In this document: one piece after another, positions 9,350 to 19,470 of the stretch
Numbering within the stretch: position 1 is the stretch's first letter
Layout: each line of letters opens with the position of its first letter
Assembly: GCF_001425405.1 (NCBI RefSeq)
Contig: NZ_LMQP01000001.1
Coordinates: 165,801 to 229,800 of the forward strand
Direction of reading: 5' to 3'
Source of the DNA: Sphingomonas sp. Leaf412
GTDB taxonomy: Bacteria; Pseudomonadota; Alphaproteobacteria; Sphingomonadales; Sphingomonadaceae
Length of the DNA stretch: 64,000 nucleotides
Notes under the pieces: model-generated
What the model was told of the DNA's origin: nothing
What the model saw: only the letters and a program-made list of their open reading frames with translations
The model's database searches: none
Program-made: the position numbers and the translations under genes

Positions 9350-10699
9350 CTACAGCCCCTCGCCACCCACCCAATGCGCGTTCGACAGCCGCCGTGCCAG
9401 GTCCCATGCCTGCCGCCGGATATCGGGCACCGCCACGATCTCCCAGAACGCGCCGCGCGTCATCGGACCGATCGCGTACAGCCGGTCGTCCACCGTCCCA
9501 TCCATCGCGACCGTCCGCGCGACGCCGTCGACGTCGATCCCCAGATGCTCGGCATCGGGCCGGATCAGCCCCCGCGCGGTCAGCGTCGCCAGCAGCGGCT
9601 CGCCGGTGCGCGACAGGTCGCCCTGCGGCCCGGTGCAATTGACCAGCCGCCGCACCACGATCCGCTCAACCACGTCGCCCCCCCGCCGCCGCAGCGACAC
9701 CGCCAGCCCGCCGTCGACCGCCGCCGCCGCGACGGGCTTCGCCGCCAAGACGGTCAGCCGCCCGCCGGCGATCATCCGCGCGATCCGGTCGGCGACGACG
9801 GGCGCCAGCCGGTGGCGATGCACGTCCCACCACGGGCGCAGGTGGCGCAGAAACCGCGCCCGCGCGTGTCTGTCCGCCTGCCCCCACATCGCCTGCGTAT
9901 ACGGACGCAGCTCGTCCACCGCATTGCGCCACCCGATCGCCTCCGCCCGCACGCGCCCTCTATGCAACAGCGTCGCCAGCCCGCCGCGCGGTCGTTCCGC
10001 GATCGGCGCCTCGTTCGCCGGCGACGACGCGTGGCGATGCGGCACCAGGCCCCGCCGCGACACCGCCACGATCCGCCCGCCGAACCCCCGCGCCTCCAGC
10101 GCCAGCGCGACGTCGACCATCGTCAGCCCGGTGCCCAGCAGCAGGACCGTGTCCTCGTCCCCCAGCCCCGCGGTCGCCGCCGGGTCCCACGGATCGCCGC
10201 GATAGCAGAGCGATTCCGCCGCCCCCTCCAGCCCGCGCGGCAGGTGCGGCGGCAAATTCCCGACCGCCAGCACCGCCGCATCCGCCGCCACCGCGCCCCC
10301 GTCCGCCAGCAGGACGCGCACGCCCCTCCCGCGCGCGACATCGACCGCATCGCCGGAAACGACCGCCAGCCGCCCCGGTGCCGCCGCCCGCGCCGCCGCC
10401 AGCAGGTCGCGCAGATACTCGCCGTACACCGCGCGCGGCACGAACGACGCCCCCGTCGCCGCGACCCCGCGCGCCTCCAGCCAGCGGAGGAAATGATCCG
10501 GCTCGTCGGGAAACGCGCTCATGTTCGCGGCGCGCACGTTCAGTACGTGGTCGCGATGCACGGTGCCGTACGCAACGCCCTGCCCCGCCACCGGCGCGCG
10601 CTCGATCAGCGTGGCGCGCGGCCCGTCGCACCGCAGCAGGTTGACCGCCAGCAGCGTCCCCGAAAAGCCCGCCCCGATGATGGCGACATGATCGATCAT
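9350..10699 (-). CDS. FAD/NAD(P)-binding protein
   Basis: This 449-residue flavoprotein begins with a dinucleotide-binding fold (VAIIGAGFSG, residues 5-14) and continues with VAYGTVHRDHVLNVRA, typical of the FAD-NAD(P)-binding family that includes poorly described oxidoreductases. A second nucleotide-binding segment is seen near residue 160 (VLLLGTGLTMVDVA). No signal peptide is visible. The start is the first ATG next to the Rossmann motif. It follows the malic enzyme by 27 bases on the same strand, so they may be co-transcribed. The reaction is unknown. Confidence 0.8.
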   Translation of the reverse strand: MIDHVAIIGAGFSGTLLAVNLLRCDGPRATLIERAPVAGQGVAYGTVHRDHVLNVRAANMSAFPDEPDHFLRWLEARGVAATGASFVPRAVYGEYLRDLLAAARAAAPGRLAVVSGDAVDVARGRGVRVLLADGGAVAADAAVLAVGNLPPHLPRGLEGAAESLCYRGDPWDPAATAGLGDEDTVLLLGTGLTMVDVALALEARGFGGRIVAVSRRGLVPHRHASSPANEAPIAERPRGGLATLLHRGRVRAEAIGWRNAVDELRPYTQAMWGQADRHARARFLRHLRPWWDVHRHRLAPVVADRIARMIAGGRLTVLAAKPVAAAAVDGGLAVSLRRRGGDVVERIVVRRLVNCTGPQGDLSRTGEPLLATLTARGLIRPDAEHLGIDVDGVARTVAMDGTVDDRLYAIGPMTRGAFWEIVAVPDIRRQAWDLARRLSNAHWVGGEGL

Positions 10700-10726
10700 G
10701 CCCCGCGCCATACCGGCGCGCGCGGA

Positions 10727-12313
10727 TCAGGAATAGGCCGGTTCCCACATCGCGGGCACCGCGGGCGGCGCATTGCGGTGCAGCGCCGATCCGTCCGCCG
10801 CGGCCGCTGCCGCGACCGCCTGCGCCACGCCGCGCGCGGTATCGCGCAACCGGGTCAGCGGCGGCAGCAGGTCCGCGCCCTGCGTCGGGCACGCCGCCGC
10901 CAGCGCGCGTGCCGCGGCCAGGAACATGCCGTCGCTGACGCGGTGCGCCCCGCTCGCCAGCGCGCCCAGCCCCACCCCGGGGAAGATGTACACGTTGTTG
11001 ACCTGCGCCACGCCCGCCACGCCGAACGGGCTGCCCGTGCCCACGATCGCCTTGCCGTCGGTCCACGCCAGCAGGTCGTCGGGATGCGCCTCGCAATGCG
11101 ATACCGGGTTGGACAAGGGGAAGATGATCGGCCGCTCGACACCCGCCGCCATGGCGCGCACCACGCTCTCGCCGAACGCGCCCGGCTGGCCCGACGTCCC
11201 GATCAGGATCGTCGGCTTCACCTGCGCCACGACCTGGTCCAGCCCGGTCCCGCTCCAGCCCGCGACCTCGTGCGGATCGCGCGCCAGCGACGCCTGCGCC
11301 TCCCCGCTCGCGCTTCCGCGCATCACCAGCCCGTCGCGGTCGACCGCCCAGATCGCGCGGGTCGCGACCTCGCGCGCCGTCCCGTCCGCGACCATCGCGT
11401 CGATCAGGAGGTCCGCGATCCCCATCCCCGCCGCGCCCGCGCCGACGATGACGACGCGCTGTTCCGCCAGCGCGCGCCCGGTCCGCGCCACCGCTGCCAG
11501 CAGCGCGCCGACCGCGGTCGCGGCCGTCCCCTGGATGTCGTCGTTGAAGCACAGCAACCGGTCGCGATAGCGGTGCAGCAGGCGATAGGCGTTGGCGCCC
11601 GCGAAATCCTCCCACTGCAACAGCACATTGGGCCACCGCGCCGCCACCGCCGCGACGAAATCCTCGACGAAGGCGTCGTAATCGTCGCCACGCACGCGGG
11701 CATGGCGCCAGCCGACATACAGCGGATCGTCGCGCAGCTTGGGATTGTCGGTGCCGACGTCGAGCAGGATCGGCAGCACCTCGCCCGGGTGGATGCCCGC
11801 ACACGCGGTATACAACGCCAGCTTCCCGATCGGGATGCCCATGCCCCCCGCGCCCTGGTCGCCCAGTCCCAGGATACGTTCGCCGTCCGACACCACGATC
11901 ACCTTCACGCGATCCAGCGCCGGATCGGACAGGATATCCGCGATCCGCCCGCGATTGGGCCACGACAGGAACAGCCCCCGCGGCCGCCGCCAGATCTCGC
12001 TGAACCGCTGGCACCCCTCCCCGACGGTGGGCGTATAGACCAGCGGCAGCATCCGCGGCAGGTCGCTCTGCACCAGGGCCTGGAACAACACCTCGTTCGT
12101 GTCCTGCAACTCACGCAGGAAGGCGTAGCGGTGGAAATCGTCGGGCAACGCCTCCAGCGCGCGGCGCCGCCGGTCGATCTGGCTGTCGAGCGTCCCGATA
12201 TGCGGCGGCAAGAGGCCGTGCAGCCCGAACCGGTCGCGCTCCTGCTCGGTGAACGCGGTGCCCTTGTTGGTCAGCGGATCGGCGAGCAAGGCCCGCGCGG
12301 CGGCATGGATCAT
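10727..12313 (-). CDS. maeA: Malic enzyme, long NAD-type (SfcA/MaeA family)
   Basis: This 528-residue enzyme should decarboxylate malate to pyruvate with reduction of NAD. Family signatures are present: LVYTPTVGEGCQRFSEI with the catalytic tyrosine, GDQGAGGMGIPIGK, the metal-binding segment CFNDDIQGTA and the dinucleotide fold VGAGAAGMGIA. The length fits the long NAD-linked family rather than the shorter MaeB fusion type. The start at 12313 is favoured by GGGAG at the right distance; an ATG 21 bases upstream has weaker support. It lies downstream of dctA and the outer-membrane channel gene, so imported malate could feed straight into it. Confidence 0.92.
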   Translation of the reverse strand: MIHAAARALLADPLTNKGTAFTEQERDRFGLHGLLPPHIGTLDSQIDRRRRALEALPDDFHRYAFLRELQDTNEVLFQALVQSDLPRMLPLVYTPTVGEGCQRFSEIWRRPRGLFLSWPNRGRIADILSDPALDRVKVIVVSDGERILGLGDQGAGGMGIPIGKLALYTACAGIHPGEVLPILLDVGTDNPKLRDDPLYVGWRHARVRGDDYDAFVEDFVAAVAARWPNVLLQWEDFAGANAYRLLHRYRDRLLCFNDDIQGTAATAVGALLAAVARTGRALAEQRVVIVGAGAAGMGIADLLIDAMVADGTAREVATRAIWAVDRDGLVMRGSASGEAQASLARDPHEVAGWSGTGLDQVVAQVKPTILIGTSGQPGAFGESVVRAMAAGVERPIIFPLSNPVSHCEAHPDDLLAWTDGKAIVGTGSPFGVAGVAQVNNVYIFPGVGLGALASGAHRVSDGMFLAAARALAAACPTQGADLLPPLTRLRDTARGVAQAVAAAAAADGSALHRNAPPAVPAMWEPAYS

Positions 12314-12345
12314 CGAATACTCCCGTGGCGACATCGCCGTGACAT

Positions 12346-12374
12346 GGTTCGCGCGACGACGCGAAGACGCGAAG
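12346..12374 (+). repeat. Left arm of interspersed inverted repeat
   Basis: This 29-base unit matches the reverse complement of 12491-12519 at 26 of 29 positions. It lies in the gap upstream of the malic enzyme start. It is built of CGCGAAGACGCGAAG-type units. Confidence 0.7.
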
Positions 12375-12450
12375 GTGTCCCGCGCGCGGCAGCGCGCCGT
12401 CATCCCACGGCCCGATCATGAAGGGCTGCCGCCCGCCTCGATCGCGCCAC

Positions 12451-12519
12451 CTCCGCGTCTCCGCGCCTCCGCGCGAACCCAACCTTCCTTCTTCGCGTCT
12501 TCGCGCCTGCGCGCGAACC
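12451..12519 (-). repeat. Two direct copies of the same repeat unit
   Basis: Copies at 12451-12480 and 12491-12520 agree at 26 of 30 positions. Together with the inverted copy at 12346-12374 they can fold the channel-malic enzyme intergenic mRNA into a long stem. They may end or attenuate transcription between the two genes. Confidence 0.7.
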
Positions 12520-12525
12520 GACCTC

Positions 12526-14010
12526 CTAGAACCGAAAACTCAGCCACCCTGCGGCGAAGTCCGAATCCGCATATCCCGCCCGCGTCAGCGACGGTCCCGC
12601 GAACAGATGCTCGTACCGCCCGGTCAGGGACAGGCGCGGCGTGATCGTCCACACCGCCTGCAACCGCGCGACGTCGCCGATCTTCGCCGCGCGCACGTTC
12701 TGCGTCCCCGGAAACGGCTGGCCGTTGGCGCGGTAGACCGCGTCGCGCGTGTCGTCGCGCCACGCCAGCTGATATTCCGCGGTCACGCGCAGCGCCTTCG
12801 CGGGCGAGACCGTGACGTTGGGCGCGACCGCGATCAGGTTCGACGGCGTCAGGAACAGGGCGTAGCTGTAATAGATGTTGTTGCCGAACGGGGCGTACGA
12901 ATTGCGCAGCTTGCCCTCGCCATACCCGCCCCCGCCGCTGGCGTAATCGACATGGAAGCCGACCCGCGGCGCGGTGGCATCCTTCCCCAGCCGGTACGTC
13001 TGCGCCAGGAACACCTGCCACGCGTCGATCCGCTGGTCGATGTACGTCCCCCATTGGTGGTTCACCGACCAGTCGACCGTCACCGGCCCGGCATCGCCCC
13101 ACACGCGCGTGCCGAGGTAATAGCGCGTCGCCGGCCCGATCCGCCCGCCCCACGCGCCCACCTTGTTGCGCCGCCGCCAGAAGAAGGGGTCGACGTACAG
13201 CTTCGATCCCCCGAACCACGTCTTGGGCACCACGAATCCCAGGGTCGCGCCGGAAAAGCGCCGCGCCGGATCGATCACGTCGTCGTCGCTGCCCAGGTCG
13301 CCATATTGCGTCGGCTTCATGTCGAACGCGTCGATCCGCATCGTCCCCGTCCGCGCCCACGCGCGCCAGCCGTTCAGCGTGTAGCGGATGGTGTTGTTGT
13401 CGCGCTGCGACACCAGCAGGTTCGGCCCGTCGGTGAACTCCTGCCGCCCGTAGCGCGCGCCGATCGTCACGCCGCCGACATCGCCGGTCGCCTCGACGAA
13501 ATATTGCTGCGCCACGAATTCGTTCTTCAGCGTCGCGGCGGGCACGCCCAGCTCGACGCCCGAGATCCCGCCATGCGCGACCTCGCCGAACAGCCGCAGA
13601 TGCTCGCCCACATGCAGGTCCACCGCGCCGAAGAAACGCCGGATGTCCTGCCGCTGCGCACGCCGGTCGCGCAGGCCCGGATTGGTGGTGTGATTGACGC
13701 GCAGCCGCGCCTCGCCGGAAAAGGTGGCGTAGATGTCGCCGTCGTCGTCCAGCTTCACGCATTTCAGCGCGTCGATCGGGTCGCGGCGCTTCGCGGGATC
13801 GCACATCGCGCGCCAATCCTCCGCCCAGCGCGACAGGTTGTACCCGCCCGGCGTCGCCCCGTCCCCGACCGCCGCCTGCGGATAGGAAGTGACGGTGGGA
13901 TTGGCGGGGTTGCGCGTGCCGCCCGCCTCGCTCGGCGCGACGGCCTGCGCCAGGGCGGGGGGTGCGAGCAGGGCGGTGGCGCCCGCCAGCGCGAGGAGAT
14001 GGGGGCGCAT
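12526..14010 (-). CDS. Alginate-export-family outer-membrane beta-barrel
   Basis: This 494-residue protein has a clear signal peptide (start MRPHLLALAG, cleavage after about ALAQA at residue 22) and a barrel ending in the aromatic residue of WLSFRF, as outer-membrane porins do. Segments such as GEARLRVNHTTNPGL and the alternating-residue strands match the alginate-export family (AlgE-like). Members outside alginate loci often act as general or substrate-specific channels. Here it sits 4 bases after dctA on the same strand, so a role in passing organic acids is inferred. The perfect AGGAGG directly touches the ATG, an unusually short spacing. Confidence 0.82.
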   Translation of the reverse strand: MRPHLLALAGATALLAPPALAQAVAPSEAGGTRNPANPTVTSYPQAAVGDGATPGGYNLSRWAEDWRAMCDPAKRRDPIDALKCVKLDDDGDIYATFSGEARLRVNHTTNPGLRDRRAQRQDIRRFFGAVDLHVGEHLRLFGEVAHGGISGVELGVPAATLKNEFVAQQYFVEATGDVGGVTIGARYGRQEFTDGPNLLVSQRDNNTIRYTLNGWRAWARTGTMRIDAFDMKPTQYGDLGSDDDVIDPARRFSGATLGFVVPKTWFGGSKLYVDPFFWRRRNKVGAWGGRIGPATRYYLGTRVWGDAGPVTVDWSVNHQWGTYIDQRIDAWQVFLAQTYRLGKDATAPRVGFHVDYASGGGGYGEGKLRNSYAPFGNNIYYSYALFLTPSNLIAVAPNVTVSPAKALRVTAEYQLAWRDDTRDAVYRANGQPFPGTQNVRAAKIGDVARLQAVWTITPRLSLTGRYEHLFAGPSLTRAGYADSDFAAGWLSFRF

Positions 14011-14014
14011 CCTC

Positions 14015-15358
14015 CTACTCCGCCGCGACGACGCCGGGGGCCATATCCTCGACCCGCGGCAACCGGCCCGCGAGCGCGAGATCGAACTGTTCCTTGTCCA
14101 GCTTCCCTTCCCAGCGCGACACGACCACCGTGGCGACCGCATTGCCGATGAAATTGGTCAGGCTGCGGCACTCGCTCATGAACCGGTCGACGCCCAGGAT
14201 CAGCGCCATGCCCGCCACCGGCACCGTCGGCACGATCGACAACGTCGCCGCCAGCGTGATGAACCCCGCGCCCGTCACGCCCGCCGCGCCCTTGGACGAC
14301 AGCATCGCGACGCCCAGCAGCAGCAATTGCTGCCCCAGCGACAGGTCGACGTTGCACGCCTGCGCGATGAACAATGCGGCCAGCGTCATGTAGATGTTGG
14401 TGCCGTCCAGGTTGAACGAATAGCCGGTCGGCACGACCAGCCCGACGATCGACTTCGGGCAGCCCGCGCGCTCCATCTTTTCGATCAGGCTCGGCAGCGC
14501 GCTCTCGGACGAGGACGTGCCCAGCACCAGCAGCAACTCGCCCTTCAGATACGCGATCAGCTTGAAGATCGAGAATCCCGCCCACCACGACACCGCGCCC
14601 AGCACGATCGTGACGAACAGGAATGCGGTCAGGTAGAAGGTGCCGACCAGCATCGCCAGGTTCGCCAGCGTGCCGACGCCGTACTTCCCGATCGTGAACG
14701 CCATCGCCCCGAACGCGCCGACCGGCGCGGCCTTCATCAGGATCGCGACGACCTTGAACACCGCGATCGACACGTCCTCCAGCGCGGACAGCACGCGCGT
14801 GCCGCGATCGCCGATCATGGCGAGGCCGATGCCGAACAGGATCGCGACGAACAGCGTCTGGAGGATGTTGCCCTCGGTCAGCGCGGACAGGAACGTGTCG
14901 GGGATGACGCCCAGCAGGAACCCGGTCAGCGTCGTCTCGTGCGCCTTCGCGGCGTAATCCGCGATCTTGCCCGCATCCAGCGTCGCGGGATCGATGTTCA
15001 GCCCCGCTCCCGGCCGCACGACATTGGCGACGATCAGCCCGACGACCAGCGCCAGCGTGGAGAAGAACAGGAAATAGGCGAACGCCTTCCCCGCGACGCG
15101 CCCCACGGACGACAGGTCGCGCATCCCCGCGATGCCCGTGACGATCGTCAGGAAGATGACCGGCGCGATAATCATCTTCACCAGCTTGATGAAGCCATCG
15201 CCGATCGGCTTCATCGCCTCGCCCGTCTGCGGCGCGAAATGCCCGAGCAGGACGCCCGCGACGATCGCGACCAGCACTTGCAGATACAAATGCGCATACC
15301 ACGGCCGCTGCCGGAGGCTGTCGTCCGGGGTGGCGGGGATGTCGGGAAAATGGGCCAT
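14015..15358 (-). CDS. dctA: C4-dicarboxylate:cation symporter DctA
   Basis: This 447-residue inner-membrane carrier of the DAACS family imports succinate, fumarate and malate with cations. The N-terminus ([18 protein letters not shown]), the [14 protein letters not shown] segment, a serine-rich hairpin ([13 protein letters not shown]) and the [11 protein letters not shown] and [11 protein letters not shown] segments match DctA. The ATG has GAGAGG five bases upstream. The dctBD sensor-regulator genes are divergent, as in rhizobia, which supports the substrate assignment. The channel and malic enzyme genes follow on the same strand. Confidence 0.95.
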   Translation of the reverse strand: MAHFPDIPATPDDSLRQRPWYAHLYLQVLVAIVAGVLLGHFAPQTGEAMKPIGDGFIKLVKMIIAPVIFLTIVTGIAGMRDLSSVGRVAGKAFAYFLFFSTLALVVGLIVANVVRPGAGLNIDPATLDAGKIADYAAKAHETTLTGFLLGVIPDTFLSALTEGNILQTLFVAILFGIGLAMIGDRGTRVLSALEDVSIAVFKVVAILMKAAPVGAFGAMAFTIGKYGVGTLANLAMLVGTFYLTAFLFVTIVLGAVSWWAGFSIFKLIAYLKGELLLVLGTSSSESALPSLIEKMERAGCPKSIVGLVVPTGYSFNLDGTNIYMTLAALFIAQACNVDLSLGQQLLLLGVAMLSSKGAAGVTGAGFITLAATLSIVPTVPVAGMALILGVDRFMSECRSLTNFIGNAVATVVVSRWEGKLDKEQFDLALAGRLPRVEDMAPGVVAAE

Positions 15359-15407
15359 CGGTTCCTCTCCATGTCCCCGTCGGTTCTGGCGCGGGGTTCC
15401 GGGTCGA

Positions 15408-15423
15408 TGCCATCATCGCACCA
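15408..15423 (-). promoter_or_regulatory. Candidate sigma-54 promoter for dctA
   Basis: On the minus strand this reads TGGTGCGATGATGGCA. The GG and GC doublets are 10 bases apart as in -24/-12 promoters, about 50 bases upstream of the dctA ATG. Two consensus positions in the -24 box are lost. A competing sigma-70-like -10 (GATAAT, 15460-15465, minus strand) lies further upstream. Confidence 0.35.
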
Positions 15424-15510
15424 CGGGACGGCGGGGGGAGGGGATTCTGTGCTTTTTTGATTATCGTTTCGTTTTCGATAGTTAAACCCACACCTACAGT
15501 CGAGGCGCAC

Positions 15511-15555
15511 AAATTTCTGCACAGCCCTTCTCATATATGTGCAACTATCCGCACA
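15511..15555. promoter_or_regulatory. Tandem DctD-type binding site candidates
   Basis: Two 13-mers, AAATTTCTGCACA (15511-15523) and AACTATCCGCACA (15543-15555), agree at 10 of 13 positions and are exactly 32 bases apart, so they fall on one helix face. The second belongs to a TGTGC-N8-GCACA dyad (15538-15555). They lie between divergent dctA and dctB. An AT-rich stretch at about 15452-15487 separates them from the dctA promoter candidates. Confidence 0.45.
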
Positions 15556-15588
15556 ACGTGAAACGCGATTCATCCACCCAATCCTCCC

Positions 15589-15685
15589 CGTCATGCCGGG
15601 CTTGTCCCGGCATCCATCGTGCCGCGAGAGCAGACAGCGTTGCCCTCGCGGCACGATGGACCCCGGAACAAGTCCGGGGTGACGG
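15589..15685. repeat. Palindromic intergenic repeat, family A copy 1
   Basis: Two REP-like units (CGTCATGCCGGG... and ...CCCCGG-ACAAG-TCCGGGGTGACGG) face each other around a 15-bp inverted repeat CCATCGTGCCGCGAG / CTCGCGGCACGATGG with a 16-base loop. Related copies lie at 18737-18813 and 22972-23061. This one is in the dctA-dctB gap, on the dctB side. Confidence 0.8.
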
Positions 15686-15768
15686 ACCACCCGTGACCGC
15701 CGTTACGCCCCCTACCTTCCGAGACACCCCTGATGCCTCCACCGCCGATCCCGCCTAGGATATCCCCC

Positions 15769-17453
15769 ATGCGCGCCCCGCGGCTTCCCGGCTGGACATG
15801 GTGGATCGCCGCGACCCTCGTCGTCGCGGCGCTCGCCGCCGCCGTCGCCGCGACGGTGGCGGGCCGCTACGCCCGCGCCGCCGTCGCCGCGCAGACCGCG
15901 ACCGACGCCCAGCTGCGCGCCGCCTTCCTGGACAGCGAGGTCGCGCGCTTCCGCCTGCTCCCCCTCGCGCTGTCCGCCGACCGCGACGTCCTGGCCACAT
16001 TGGACGGACGCCCCGGCGCACGCGCGGTGCTGGACCGCAAGCTGGGCGCGCTCGCGCGCACCACCGGCGCCGCGGTCATCTACCTCGTCGGCCCCGCCGG
16101 GCGCGCGGTCGCGGCCAGCAACTTCGCGGGCCCGCAAAGCTTCGTCGGCCGCGACTATCGCTTCCGCCGCTATTACCGCGTCGCCCGCGCCCGCGGGGAG
16201 GCATCGCAATTCGCGCTCGGCACCGTCAGCGGCCGCCCCGGCCTCTACCTCGCGCGCCGCACCGACGGCGGCGGGGTCGTGGTCGTGAAGCTGGAGTTCG
16301 ACCGGATCGAGCGCGCGTGGCGACGGGCGGGCGGCACCACCTACGTCCGAGACGCCGCGGGCATGGTCGTCGTCGCCAGCCGCCCCGACTGGCGCTTCGC
16401 CACCACGCGCCCGCTGTCGCCCGCCACGGTCGCGCGGCTGCGCACCGACGCCAGCCTGCGCCCCGGTGCGCTCCGCCCGCTCCCCGCCCCCGCCCGCAAC
16501 GAGGTGGAGCGCAGCATCGCCGCGGCGCAGGACGGCTGGACGCTGACGCTGCGCGGCGACGCCGCCCGCGCGACCGCGGCGGCGGCGCGCGGCTGGGGCA
16601 TCGGCGCCGCGCTGGCGGTGATCGCGGTCGCCGCGCTCGCCTGGGGCCTGCGCCAGCGCGCGCTGCTGACCCGCCGCCGCACCGCGCAGCTGGAGGAGGC
16701 GGTCGCCGCGCGCACCGCGGACCTGACGCGCGAGATCGAGGAACGCACAGCCAGCGAGGCGCGCGCCGCGACCCTGCGCGAGGGGCTGCGCCAGGCCAAC
16801 CGCCTCGCCACGCTGGGCCAGATCACCGCCAGCGTCGCGCACGAAACCGCGCAGCCCGTCGCCGCGATCCGCACCTATGCCGACAACGGCCTTGCGCTGC
16901 TCGACCGCGGCGACCACGCCACCGTCCGTGCGAACCTCGACGCGATCCGCCGCCTCGCCGACCGCATCGGCACCGTCACCGCCGAACTGCGCGGCTTCAG
17001 CCGCCGCCGCGCGGGCGAGCTGCGCGCGGTGCCGCTGGACGAGGTGATCGACGGCGCGCTGCTGATCCTGAAGGAACAGTTGCGCGGCCTGACGCTCGAC
17101 CGCCCCGCGCCCGATCCCGCGCGCACGGTCCTGTGCGGCCGCGTCCGGCTGGAACAGGTGGTCGTCAACCTGCTCCAGAACGCGATCGAGGCGCTGCGCG
17201 ACACCGCCGATCCGCGCATCGCGATCACCGTCGCGCGCGACGGCGCCATGGTCGCGGTCGTCATCGCCGACAACGGCCCGGGCATCGCCGCGGACATCGC
17301 CCCGCGCCTCTTCACCCCCTTCGCCACCAGCCGGCAGGACGGCCTCGGCCTCGGACTAGCGATCGCGCACGACATCATGGTCGACATGGGCGGCGCGCTG
17401 CGGCTCGCGGACGGCGGGGCGGGCGCCACCTTCGTCCTGACGGTGCGTGCTGC

Positions 17454-17457
<4 letters not shown>
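15769..17457 (+). CDS. dctB: C4-dicarboxylate sensor histidine kinase DctB
   Basis: This 562-residue membrane kinase has one segment near the N-terminus (about 8-30), a periplasmic double-PAS-like sensor region (about 35-275), a second segment (about 280-298), a coiled coil, and the kinase core. The phosphorylated histidine lies in GQITASVAHETAQPVAAI, matching the DctB form HEINQPLAAI apart from the altered INQ. The ATP-binding N box (VNLLQNAIEAL) and G boxes (DNGPGIA, GLGLGLAI) are complete. The ATG at 15769 is chosen for the AGGA about 9 bases upstream. Its stop overlaps the dctD ATG (ATGA). Confidence 0.92.
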
Positions 17458-18734
<1,277 letters not shown>

Positions 18735-18736
18735 CC

Positions 18737-18813
18737 CGTCACCCCGGACGTGTTCCGGGGTCCACCGTGCCGCAAAAACGACCGCCCCGGCTCCTGCGGC
18801 CCGGCATGACGGG
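18737..18813. repeat. Palindromic intergenic repeat, family A copy 2
   Basis: The unit starts CGTCACCCCGGACGTGTTCC and ends CCGGCATGACGGG, with the GTCC-ACCGTGCCGC core also seen in copy 1. It begins 2 bases after the dctD stop and may act as its terminator. Confidence 0.7.
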
Positions 18814-19071
18814 GGTCGCCATGCCGGCGACCGTCATGTTCCCACTGGCGAAGATTGCGAACACGCTACCCCCGCGTGCTCGCGACCGATCTTGCCCCCC
18901 TGTCCTACACACCCCCCGCCGCGCTATACCGCACCCACGCTCTTTCGCATCGTCCCGCCCCTCCCCCGCCCGCGCCGGCTCCGGCGTATCGCGGGGAAGG
19001 ATCCGCACCCCCACGGTGTCGTCAACTTTGTGAACTTCCGCCGGGTGTCCTCGACAGGCCGCGCGCGCGAA
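18814..19071. other. Intergenic remainder between convergent dctD and fliS
   Basis: With the repeat before it, this makes a 337-base gap between converging genes. I see no credible gene, tRNA or clear terminator. A weak minus-strand reading frame covers part of it and the repeat, but it has no coding character. Confidence 0.5.
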
Positions 19072-19470
19072 TCAGGCCGCCCGCACCTGTCGCCAGGCCT
19101 GCGCGATCTCGTCCAGCTCGTCGGCCACGCGACGGAACGGCATGCCGTCCTCGCCGATCGCGGCATCCACCACCTGCCGCCGGCACCCGGCGTAGAAGCG
19201 CTGGAGCGCGACGCTGACGTCGCCGCCCTTGTCATGGTCCAGATTGGCCTCCAGCGCGAACAGGATCGCGGTGGCGCGGGTGACGCGGTCGCTGCGCGTC
19301 TTGAACTGGCGACGCTCCGCCGCCCAGGCGGCGGCACGCAGCGCCTGCAACAATTCGTCGTACAGCAACTGCACCAGCGCCGGGCCGTCCGCGGTCGCGG
19401 TGCGGCCGGCCAGGTCGATCTCGCGATAGGTGCGCGCCGGATCGCGCAGCAGGGCCGAGGCGTAGGCCAT
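19072..19470 (-). CDS. fliS: Flagellar export chaperone FliS
   Basis: This 132-residue, mainly helical protein matches FliS, which holds flagellin in the cytoplasm and blocks early polymerisation. Typical segments are the N-terminal YASALLRDPARTYREIDL, the LVQLLYDELLQALRAA helix and SVALQRFYAGCRRQVVDA. The ATG at 19470 overlaps the fliD stop by one base (TGATG); an alternative start 18 bases upstream lies inside fliD. It is the last gene of the flagellar run. Confidence 0.85.
   Translation of the reverse strand: MAYASALLRDPARTYREIDLAGRTATADGPALVQLLYDELLQALRAAAWAAERRQFKTRSDRVTRATAILFALEANLDHDKGGDVSVALQRFYAGCRRQVVDAAIGEDGMPFRRVADELDEIAQAWRQVRAA

Noticed and set aside
9188..12421. A 1077-codon plus-strand frame opposite the FAD protein and malic enzyme
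   Set aside because: His/Arg/Pro-rich composition with no motifs; the opposite strand encodes two well-supported enzymes.
15589..15685. Large hairpin considered as a dctA or dctB riboswitch
   Set aside because: Similar copies occur in unrelated gaps, so a dispersed repeat is the better explanation.
18739..19014. Minus-strand frame of 91 codons between dctD and fliS
   Set aside because: It runs through the palindromic repeat and has no coding character.
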